Shown here in pieces: positions 1-5,392 of a stretch of 6,724 nucleotides of DNA (positions are counted from its first letter, which is position 1; each line of letters opens with the position of its first letter). The position numbers and the translations under genes were made by a program. The notes below the pieces were generated by a model. It searched no databases, was not told where the DNA came from, and saw nothing but the letters and a program-made list of their open reading frames with translations. The DNA comes from Bacteroidota bacterium (GTDB lineage Bacteria > Bacteroidota > Bacteroidia > UKL13-3). The stretch is taken from positions 1 to 6,724 of the forward strand of contig RDYC01000319.1 of NCBI GenBank assembly GCA_004293295.1, given 5' to 3'.

Positions 1-212
1 ATTAACTCTTCGGGAAAATCACGGTATAGTTGGCCAATGGCAGTATTTAAAAATGCGGTAGTTAGCATTTCTACATTCAGAAAAGACAATGTTACTTTTC
101 GATTTTCCGCTAAAACCTTTTTAATCAGTTCAAACACTTTTTGGCCATCTTCTGCTTCTACACAAAAAGAGTCACCCACAACATTCACAATATTTATCGT
201 TGAAATATCCAT
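1..212 (-). CDS. STAS-like DUF4325 protein, N-terminal 70 residues (3' end beyond window)
   Basis: I read this frame by hand: an ATG at 212-210 opens a frame that stays open to the window edge, so the C-terminus is missing. The protein begins MDISTINIVNVVGDSFCVEA and continues with a helix (about 22-37), a strand with VTLSFLNVEML (40-50), then TTAFLNTAIGQLYRDF (51-66). The pattern of a strand with a conserved hydrophobic/Asn turn, a Thr/Ser pair, then 'FLN.AIGQLY' is what I know from STAS-like DUF4325 proteins. It starts 4 bp after the stop of the HATPase gene, so the two are very probably co-transcribed and co-translated. In SpoIIAA-type partners the Ser at the equivalent turn is phosphorylated by the kinase; Thr51/Thr52 lie near that position, but phosphorylation here is inference. 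No Shine-Dalgarno site is obvious. Family call is from motif memory, not a search. Confidence 0.75.
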   Translation of the reverse strand, partial: MDISTINIVNVVGDSFCVEAEDGQKVFELIKKVLAENRKVTLSFLNVEMLTTAFLNTAIGQLYRDFPEEL

Positions 213-216
213 TTTT

Positions 217-1074
217 TTAAAATATATCATTCATATCAAGCTCACTTTTAAGTACATATGAGCTGTTGTCATTAGTTCTGAATTGCAAATTTACAATTGT
301 TCCTGGAAAAGAGCCGTTAAAAATTTGCATATCCTCGCCTTGCCTACTAAATTGATAAAAACCATCGTCACTAATAATTTGCATTTTCCCACCATTTTTC
401 TCAATAAACTCCTTAAGCAATGCCAAGCCTATGCCACCAGTAACTTCAATTTTGGTGGTATGTTTATCTTTTGTTGCCCATTCAATAGCTTGAATAGAAC
501 TTAGGTTTGAATTGAATCTGTCGTTCACTTTTTTCTTAAAGCCAATTCCCGTATCAACAATGGTAAATTCTATTTTATCTTCTCTTGGGAAAAACTGACC
601 ACAAGTATATATATTTTTACTTTCACTATGTATTTGAGCGTTTACAAAAATCTCATAAATGGCTTCTGTCATTTTTTCTCTAACCAACTCTGACATTTTG
701 GGAAGTTCAGTTCTGCCAATTAATTCATCCACTACGTAATTATTAAAATATTTCCCATCGGTTAATTTGAGTTTTAAAAAACGAATGGTGGTATGATGGT
801 TATCCACTATCTTAGTGTGCCCAAAGTTTGACAGAAAATTGTTTTTTAGTAGAATTTTTTCAATATTAGGGTTGATGTAATCAAACTTTATGGTGTTGAT
901 ATTATCAGAAAAAATATCCAAAATGCCACCCAAGGTTGCACACATGTTGGCAGAAAACCATTGGTGAAGTTCTACATGAATGGTATTAAATTCTTTATCC
1001 TTATGCTCCAAATAAAAATTAATGAGCTTTTGGTAACTCTCAAAGGTGTTATTTATATTGGAAATCTGTGTCAT
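217..1074 (-). CDS. GHKL/HATPase_c protein with STAS-like N-terminal half
   Basis: A 285-residue soluble protein. The C-terminal half is a histidine-kinase-like (Bergerat fold) ATPase: N-box at about 137-150 (EAIYEIFVNAQIHS, with Glu141, Asn145 and His149), G1 box DTGIGF at 174-179, and G2 box GGIGLALL at 213-220. There is no phospho-acceptor His domain, receiver domain or membrane segment, so it is closer to anti-sigma-factor kinases (SpoIIAB/RsbW-like) or stand-alone ATPases than to a sensor kinase. Residues about 30-95 (IHVELHQWFSANMCATLGG, then IKFDYINPNIEKILLKNNFL) alternate strands and helices in a way that suggests an STAS-like module; this is inferred from pattern only. It lies 80 bp after the P-loop gene and 4 bp before the DUF4325 gene on the same strand, so the ATPase and STAS-like protein are likely partners. 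The substrate is unknown. The ATG at 1074 is the only good start. Confidence 0.85.
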   Translation of the reverse strand: MTQISNINNTFESYQKLINFYLEHKDKEFNTIHVELHQWFSANMCATLGGILDIFSDNINTIKFDYINPNIEKILLKNNFLSNFGHTKIVDNHHTTIRFLKLKLTDGKYFNNYVVDELIGRTELPKMSELVREKMTEAIYEIFVNAQIHSESKNIYTCGQFFPREDKIEFTIVDTGIGFKKKVNDRFNSNLSSIQAIEWATKDKHTTKIEVTGGIGLALLKEFIEKNGGKMQIISDDGFYQFSRQGEDMQIFNGSFPGTIVNLQFRTNDNSSYVLKSELDMNDIF

Positions 1075-1154
1075 GTTATTACTATTTCACTTTATGAGTT
1101 TTGTATTATCTGAGTTGTTCAAGATTTAAAATTCTCGTCAAGGATAAATGTTTA

Positions 1155-1559
1155 TTAAATCAATCCCAAAATAGTAGCGGCATCTGTTGTATTAGCGATT
1201 AAGTCATTTGCAGGATTACTAGGTGACGAAACAGTTTTATTAATCAAATGATGGGGATAGCTAACTATCACCTTTATTGGCCTAACAAATTTCACATTAC
1301 TCGCAATTATCAGTACATCTACTTTTAATCCTGCGTACTTAGTTATCGCATTAATACTTGCGTAAGCGTAGTCGCCCATGGTGAAAAAGGCGATCTTTTG
1401 TCCTTTATAAATTACAATGTCTTCAAAATCTTTAGGGTCACCACCCAATTTTACTTTATGGGATGCAATGCCGCCCAATGCTATCAATCTGTCGTAAACT
1501 AAATTTAGTGTGGCTGTTTTTCCGCAACTACTGCCACCTCTCAATGCTAATATCTTCAT
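1155..1559 (-). CDS. Small P-loop NTPase-like protein of unknown function
   Basis: A 134-residue protein that opens with a beta strand and a textbook Walker A motif, MKILALRGGSSCGKT (G8 to T15), followed by a helix. Later strands are KIAFFTMGDY (55-64), a possible sensor/Walker B-like turn ending in Gly-Asp, and VDVLIIASN (80-88), which looks like the strand before a substrate- or base-binding loop. A classical Walker B (four hydrophobics then Asp/Glu) is not evident, and the protein is shorter than most nucleotide kinases. The last 25 residues are polar and look non-catalytic. It starts 12 bp after the hsdS stop and lacks a clear Shine-Dalgarno site, so it is probably translated from the hsdMS transcript. 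I do not recognise a named family. ATP or GTP binding is well supported by the P-loop; any enzymatic role, such as a kinase or an accessory restriction factor, would be a guess. Confidence 0.75.
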   Translation of the reverse strand: MKILALRGGSSCGKTATLNLVYDRLIALGGIASHKVKLGGDPKDFEDIVIYKGQKIAFFTMGDYAYASINAITKYAGLKVDVLIIASNVKFVRPIKVIVSYPHHLINKTVSSPSNPANDLIANTTDAATILGLI

Positions 1560-1571
1560 ATCGTTTAATAG

Positions 1572-2783
1572 TTAATTCAATTCTATTTCCCCTTTCATCA
1601 ATTTTGGCAATAAAGTATCACGCAGGTTGATTAGGGATTGGTTTTCTTCAATGTTTTTTTGGATTTGAATAAAAAATGGCTCAACTATCTTATGAAAACA
1701 ATTTAATGTCTCATCATCAGGAATTATTAAATCCATTTCCATAATAGTATTTGGATTAATCGCAGGATAAGCTCCACCATTTGCAACTTGACCATAATAT
1801 TTAAAACTTACTTCATCAGTAAGAAATAAGTGCATAAAGCTGAATGGAACTTTAGTGGCTGAAAAAACTGCAAAACCTGTTGAAGCAATATCTGTTTCTT
1901 TGGGATTGATTGCCAAGAAATATGAACCCCTATCAGGTCTAACTGTTGACAAAACCGTATCACCGTGTTTTAATTTTCTTTTCGCTCGGCTTGGCTCCTC
2001 TCCTAAGTTATATCTTGTTACTTTTCCTATTAATCCTTTGCTTACTTCAGAAATTTCTATGTAGTCAATCCATTCCAATTTATCTGACTTTTTGCTCAAA
2101 GTGTTTTTATTCACTTCACATACATCTACAATTTTCCCCACCTTCCACCCAACAGGAATTTTACCAATTTCGGATTCCTGAAATTTGCCTGTGGCATTGG
2201 GAAAATTAAAATCAACAAACCATTCTTTGAAAATGGCTTTTGCCATGTCGCCCAGCGTTTTATTGATTTGCTGGTTGAGTTCTATGGCATCGTCTAAACT
2301 GGAAAGAATGGATGCTATGCGTTGTTGGGTTTTAAGTTTGGGAAATTCTAATTCCAAATTTTTAAAAGCATCTTTCCCTACACGCTGTCTTCCAGAAGTT
2401 CCAATCATATTCTGAACAGCAAAATTTCTTACTTCATTCCATCGTGATAAGTAATAAACAAATTCTGTTGCTGATACCTTTTCTTTTCCCCTTAAAACCA
2501 AAAACTCCGTTGAACCAAATCCAACTCCATTTTCTAAATTCTTTACTTGGCAAATTTTTCCATTCTCTAAACACGGTGTAATTCGTGCAAAAAGAGTATC
2601 CCCATTTTGGAACCTTGAGCCGCCAGTTAATTTTCTTTTAGCAGATGGGCTAACAAATTTTTGTGTCGCATCTAAATCTTTCATTTCAACGAATGAATAT
2701 TCTTCACCTGCTTTCAATTTGATTGTAGGATTGATTTCCACAAAATCAGAAAATGATATTTTCATTCCATCACTAAAACTCAT
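1572..2783 (-). CDS. hsdS: Type I restriction-modification DNA specificity subunit HsdS
   Basis: HsdS recognises the bipartite DNA target and joins two HsdM (and HsdR) subunits. About 403 residues, a normal full length. Layout (403-residue numbering): TRD1 about 5-148; central conserved helix about 150-190, with QQRIASILSSLDDAIELNQQ then IFKEWFVDF; TRD2 about 205-360; distal conserved helix about 370-403, ending LRDTLLPKLMKGEIELN. The halves show the expected pseudo-repeat: AKRKL followed by GDTLFARITP in TRD1 against AKRKL followed by GDTVLSTVRP in TRD2. Three starts are possible: TTG at 2789, ATG at 2783 and ATG at 2765. I chose 2783 because AAAAGGA (2797-2791) sits 7 nt upstream, ideal spacing. 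The gene then overlaps the hsdM stop by 11 bp, implying translational coupling. The target sequence cannot be read from the protein. Confidence 0.96.
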   Translation of the reverse strand: MSFSDGMKISFSDFVEINPTIKLKAGEEYSFVEMKDLDATQKFVSPSAKRKLTGGSRFQNGDTLFARITPCLENGKICQVKNLENGVGFGSTEFLVLRGKEKVSATEFVYYLSRWNEVRNFAVQNMIGTSGRQRVGKDAFKNLELEFPKLKTQQRIASILSSLDDAIELNQQINKTLGDMAKAIFKEWFVDFNFPNATGKFQESEIGKIPVGWKVGKIVDVCEVNKNTLSKKSDKLEWIDYIEISEVSKGLIGKVTRYNLGEEPSRAKRKLKHGDTVLSTVRPDRGSYFLAINPKETDIASTGFAVFSATKVPFSFMHLFLTDEVSFKYYGQVANGGAYPAINPNTIMEMDLIIPDDETLNCFHKIVEPFFIQIQKNIEENQSLINLRDTLLPKLMKGEIELN

Positions 2784-4296
2784 ATCCAATTCCTTTTAAG
2801 TTTTTGCGAATGGTTTTTTCTAATTCGCTTCGTTTGGCAAATTGCTCTGCCAATGCAGCCGTTAAGGTTTGCATTTTATCTTCAAATAATATTCCGTCAC
2901 TTTCTTCTTCTTCGGTGCCTACATACTTTCCGGGCATTAGTATGTAGTTGTTCTTTTTCACTTCTTCAATAGTGGCACTTTTGCAAAAGCCGTCAATGTC
3001 TTCATATTTGGGTGCTGAGCCTGTCGAAGCACGCCAATTGTGATAAGTGTCGGCAATTTGTTTCAGGTCTTTTTTAGTAAGCTCTTTGTTTCTACGGTTT
3101 ATCAGCACACCTAATTTTCTGCCGTCAATAAAAAGTATTTCGTTGCTTCGGTTTCTAAATTTTCCGTTGGTTTTGTTTCGTGCCAAAAACCAAAGGCAGG
3201 CAGGAATTTGTGTATTAAAAAATAACTGTGCAGGCAAACTTACCATACAATCAATCAGTCCCGCTTCAATCAGGTTTTTGCGTATTTCGCCTTCGTTACC
3301 TGTGTTGCTGTTCATACTTCCGTTTGCCAACACAATGCCTGCCGTTCCTGTGGGGCTAAGTTTGTGTATGAAGTGTTGCAACCAAGCGTAGTTGGCGTTT
3401 CCTGTGGGTGGCACACCGTATTTCCAGCGTATGTCGTCACGCAATTGTTCGCCACTCCAGTCGCTGATGTTAAAGGGTGGATTAGCCAAAATAAAATCGG
3501 CTTTCAGGTCTTTATGTTTGTCGTCCAAAAAGGTGTCGCCCAATTCAATCTTCGCATCAATGCCACGAATGGCAAGGTTCATTTTTGCCAGTCGCAACGT
3601 AGTTGGGTTGCTTTCTTGTCCATAAATTGAAAGGTCTTTGATATTGCCCTGATGTTCTTCTACAAACTTTTCGCTTTGCACAAACATTCCACCGCTACCG
3701 CAGCAGCCGTCATACACTCTTCCGTTGAACGGTTCAAGCATTTGCACCAATAGTTTTACAATGCTTTCGGGAGTATAAAACTGTCCACCTTTTTTGCCTT
3801 CAGCATCGGCAAATTGCCCTAAGAAATATTCATATACCCTGCCCAAAAGGTCTTTGGCAACGTGTCCTTTTTGGTTAAAGCCAATGGTTCCAATCAGGTC
3901 AATGAGTTCTCCAAGGCGTTGTTTGTTTAGTTCGGGGTCGGCATAAATTTTTGGCAACACACCTTTCAAACTGCTGTTCTGTTTTTCAATGGCATCCATT
4001 GCATCGTCAATAAGTTTGCCAATGGTGGGTTGCTTGGCTCTGTCTTGCAGAAATTGCCAACGTGCTTTTTCGGGAACAAAGAAAATGTTGTGAGCCAAGT
4101 ATTCGTCAGCATCTTCGGGGTTTGCACCTTCGTATTCGCCTTTGCCTTCTTGCAGTTTATCATACAACTCGCTGAAAGCATCTGAAATATATTTTAAGAA
4201 AATAAGTCCCAACACAACGTGCTTGTATTCGGCAGCATCCATATTGCTCCGCATTTTGTCGGCTGCTGTCCACAGGGTTTTTTCTAAGTGCTGCAT
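2773..4296 (-). CDS. hsdM: Type I restriction-modification N6-adenine DNA methyltransferase HsdM
   Basis: HsdM transfers a methyl group from S-adenosylmethionine to N6 of adenine in the target set by HsdS. At 507 residues it is a complete family member. Residues 1-135 are the HsdM N-terminal helical domain (LEKTLWTAADKMRSNMDA, then LGLIFLKYISDAF). GQFYTPESIV (171-180) is the usual lead-in to the catalytic domain. The SAM-binding motif I is DGCCGSGG (196-203), and catalytic motif IV is NPPF (272-275), the gamma-class N6-adenine order. The C-terminal helical part (about 475-507) would contact HsdS. The only oddity is WRASTGSAPKYEDI around 421-434, where RASTGSAP is encoded by a palindromic repeat (see the repeat entry at 3012-3032). 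Both catalytic motifs are intact, so methylation activity is expected. The ATG at 4296 matches the usual family N-terminus; no strong Shine-Dalgarno site precedes it. hsdS follows with an overlap. Confidence 0.97.
   Translation of the reverse strand: MQHLEKTLWTAADKMRSNMDAAEYKHVVLGLIFLKYISDAFSELYDKLQEGKGEYEGANPEDADEYLAHNIFFVPEKARWQFLQDRAKQPTIGKLIDDAMDAIEKQNSSLKGVLPKIYADPELNKQRLGELIDLIGTIGFNQKGHVAKDLLGRVYEYFLGQFADAEGKKGGQFYTPESIVKLLVQMLEPFNGRVYDGCCGSGGMFVQSEKFVEEHQGNIKDLSIYGQESNPTTLRLAKMNLAIRGIDAKIELGDTFLDDKHKDLKADFILANPPFNISDWSGEQLRDDIRWKYGVPPTGNANYAWLQHFIHKLSPTGTAGIVLANGSMNSNTGNEGEIRKNLIEAGLIDCMVSLPAQLFFNTQIPACLWFLARNKTNGKFRNRSNEILFIDGRKLGVLINRRNKELTKKDLKQIADTYHNWRASTGSAPKYEDIDGFCKSATIEEVKKNNYILMPGKYVGTEEEESDGILFEDKMQTLTAALAEQFAKRSELEKTIRKNLKGIGYEF
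3012..3032 (-). repeat. Palindromic dispersed-type repeat embedded in frame in hsdM
   Basis: A 21-bp element with 5-bp inverted ends (gtgct ... agcac) around the core GAGCCTGTCGA. Read on the coding strand it is the GCTTCGACAGGCTCAGC sequence, which I recognise as a short repeat scattered at high copy in many Bacteroidota genomes; that family recall is from memory. Here it encodes RASTGSAP at residues about 422-429 of HsdM, in a linker between YHNW and YEDIDGFCKSA. The frame and both catalytic motifs are preserved, which fits insertion into a tolerant surface loop. Only one copy is in the window, so its repetitive nature cannot be shown here. Confidence 0.6.
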
Positions 4297-4462
4297 ATCA
4301 GTTATTTATTCTTGTGCCTTGTTAAATTGTAGAATGCTAAAATAGGTGAAAAATGATTGTTACGGCTAAGTTAATACATTTTAAATTACCGATAATAAGA
4401 ATGTGGCATACTCTGCAATAGGGTGTAATGGTTTTATGTGTACATCATTTGTAGAAATGGAA

Positions 4463-4672
4463 TTACTCCTTTGTCGACACCAACAGTTCCCTTATATCAA
4501 CTTTCAAGAACTTTGATATTTCATACAATGTTTCAACCGAGGGTTGAACCTCATTTGTACTCCATCTGGATACTGTTGATTCCGTTTTTTTTAGGTGCGC
4601 TGCCAAATCTTTACTGCTCTTGTTCTTTTCTGCAAGAACGGCTTTGATTCGGTTTAACTGTAATTTAGGCAT
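4463..4672 (-). CDS. XRE/Cro-family helix-turn-helix regulator
   Basis: A 69-residue protein that is essentially one Cro/C1-type helix-turn-helix domain. The helix-turn-helix spans about 19-40: SSKDLAAHLKK, then TESTVSRWSTN, where the second part is the recognition helix (Ser-Thr-Val-Ser-Arg-Trp is typical of XRE proteins). QPSVETLYEISKFLKVDIREL (about 43-63) supplies the last two core helices and dimer surface. There is no sensor domain, so it is probably a simple dimeric repressor or controller. It lies 166 bp upstream of hsdM on the same strand, as control proteins of restriction-modification loci often do, which suggests it regulates the locus and itself. The divergent region 4674-4777 carries repeated RTGCRMAT sites that are candidate operators, one of them directly before its start codon. 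The ATG at 4672 gives a normal N-terminus. Confidence 0.9.
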   Translation of the reverse strand: MPKLQLNRIKAVLAEKNKSSKDLAAHLKKTESTVSRWSTNEVQPSVETLYEISKFLKVDIRELLVSTKE

Positions 4673-4673
4673 G

Positions 4674-4777
4674 ATGCGAATTTATGGTCTTCAAATGCAA
4701 ATGTCGTAAAAATTAAATTACTTGAAAATCAACGTTAAATGCGCATTAATAATATTTTCGTGCGAATATATTTGCAT
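4674..4777. promoter_or_regulatory. Candidate operator array (RTGCRMAT sites) in the divergent promoter region
   Basis: Four plus-strand octamers fit RTGCRMAT: ATGCGAAT (4674-4681), ATGCAAAT (4695-4702), ATGCGCAT (4739-4746) and GTGCGAAT (4760-4767). A fifth, ATTTGCAT (4770-4777), is the exact inverse of the second. Start-to-start spacings are 21, 44 and 21 bp, so each pair sits about two helical turns apart. ATGCGCAT lies in the 10-bp perfect palindrome AATGCGCATT (4738-4747). An imperfect inverted repeat (4752-4760 against 4763-4771, 8 of 9 pairs) is centred on the fourth site. The obvious candidate ligand is the XRE protein encoded next door; that link is inference. Confidence 0.45.
4767..4774 (+). 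promoter_or_regulatory. Bacteroidota-type -7 promoter box for the plus-strand orphan gene
   Basis: TATATTTG is an exact match to the Bacteroidota -7 consensus TAnnTTTG, about 68 bp before the ATG at 4843. I find no clear TTG -33 box at the usual 17-20 bp upstream, so the promoter would be weak or activator-dependent. The box overlaps the inverted ATTTGCAT site, so a protein bound there would block it. Confidence 0.45.
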
Positions 4778-4842
4778 ATAAATATTATTATTTGCTGTTT
4801 TGTAGCAAGAAATTATTGTTTAAAAGCAAAATTATTTTCACC

Positions 4843-5151
4843 ATGAAAGCCAAATCCCTCAAAAAACTCATCGTTTCGCTTATTGCAGACGACCTTATTC
4901 ACCACAAACTCATTAACGGGTTAATCAGTTTAAATTTAGATGCCGGGCAGTATTACGCCAATATTGGCGATAAGGTAATTTGCCTCATGGGCTATACCAA
5001 CCCACAACAAAACCAATTGGCGTATGAGCGTTACTTACAACTGTTAAAAAAGGGCAAACGCATCAGCCTTAAAGAAAACAATAATGCCATGCAAAAACTG
5101 GCTGAAGAAATTTATGCGGAATTGTTGCAACAAAAAACGGTTCACCCATAA
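4843..5151 (+). CDS. Hypothetical 102-residue protein
   Basis: I do not recognise a named family. The likely start is the ATG at 4843 (MKAKSLKKLIVSLIADDLIH); a longer frame opens at 4792, but its 17 extra residues are low-complexity, encoded by AT-rich DNA just downstream of the promoter box, and unlikely to be translated. The protein is soluble, basic and mostly helical: a first helix with ADDLIHHKLINGLISL (15-30), a short segment around GLDAGQYYAN-like LDAGQYYANIGDKVICLMGY (about 31-51), and a C-terminal charged helical part with LAYERYLQLLKKGKRIS and LAEEIYAELLQQ. There is no signal peptide, membrane segment or metal-binding motif. Codon use looks real and the composition is normal for the window. 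It is transcribed away from the XRE gene, sharing its control region, and convergent with the next gene. It could be a small structural or regulatory protein; no function is proposed. Confidence 0.7.
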   Translation: MKAKSLKKLIVSLIADDLIHHKLINGLISLNLDAGQYYANIGDKVICLMGYTNPQQNQLAYERYLQLLKKGKRISLKENNNAMQKLAEEIYAELLQQKTVHP

Positions 5152-5156
5152 CTCCA

Positions 5157-5246
5157 TTAGGCAACAATGCCCAACATGTTGCCACGGTTATTGATGGCAT
5201 GCACCAGTCGTTCGCAGTTGGCTATTGGCTTGAGGGTGCCCTGCAG
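5157..5246 (-). pseudogene. Possible C-terminal remnant of a decayed gene
   Basis: A 29-codon open stretch with protein-like composition, from just after an in-frame TAG (5249-5247) to a TAA at 5159-5157. It ends CERLVHAINNRGNMLGIVA, which reads like a genuine C-terminus. Another minus-strand frame (about 5405-5301) reads LRKHLTTAHLLHG and onward to a TGA, also protein-like, overlapping the end of the secreted-protein gene. The two frames could be fragments of one decayed gene, but no family is recognisable and short AT-poor stretches can look coding by chance. Confidence 0.2.
5160..5183. repeat. Perfect inverted repeat after the plus-strand orphan gene
   Basis: GGCAACA (5160-5166) and TGTTGCC (5177-5183) form a perfect 7-bp stem with a 10-nt loop, starting 9 bp after the stop at 5151. 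No T-run follows on either strand, so it is not a standard intrinsic terminator; it may still end or protect transcripts between the convergent genes. Confidence 0.4.
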
Positions 5247-5252
5247 CTAATT

Positions 5253-5358
5253 TCATGGCATTGTAATGCCAATTGTAAATAAGTGATGGCTAATTTTGTT
5301 TCACGGTATTTTGCCTACCCCTAACATGATTAAGCTGATATGGGCTAAAATACCATGA
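5253..5358. repeat. Three related 16-bp elements, two in inverted orientation
   Basis: Copy A is TCATGGCATTGTAATGCC (5253-5270, plus strand), copy B TCACGGTATTTTGCC (5301-5315, plus strand), copy C TCATGGTATTTTAGCC (minus strand, 5358-5343). B and C form a stem of about 15 of 16 positions (one mismatch, one bulge) around a 27-nt loop. Copy A is itself a hairpin, TGGCATT (5256-5262) against AATGCCA (5265-5271). A and B are each preceded by GCTAATTT. The whole gene-free stretch 5152-5392 (241 bp) otherwise holds only the hairpin at 5160-5183 and possible gene remnants. Confidence 0.45.
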
Positions 5359-5392
5359 AGCAGGTGGGCGGTGGTCAGGTGTTTTCGTAACC

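Noticed and set aside
37..261. Plus-strand open frame of 74 codons opposite the DUF4325 and ATPase genes
   Set aside because: It lies antisense to two frames with recognisable motifs and has no protein-like features.
1075..1154. Separate promoter before the ATPase gene (TTGACG and GATAAT boxes)
   Set aside because: The boxes are about 25 bp apart, too far for a sigma-70 promoter, and no TAnnTTTG box fits.
1855..2415. Three plus-strand open frames within hsdS
   Set aside because: All are antisense shadows of the well-supported hsdS frame.
3047..3630. Plus-strand open frames within hsdM
   Set aside because: Antisense shadows; Cys- and Phe-rich composition is typical of reverse-strand reading of a real gene.
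4438..4647. Plus-strand open frame of 69 codons over the XRE gene
   Set aside because: The opposite strand encodes a clear helix-turn-helix; this frame has no motif.
5160..5183. Intrinsic terminator for the plus-strand orphan gene
   Set aside because: The stem is good but no T-run follows on either strand; recorded as an inverted repeat instead.
5152..5392. CRISPR array or tRNA in the gene-free stretch
   Set aside because: The repeats are few, irregular in spacing and orientation, and no cloverleaf can be drawn.
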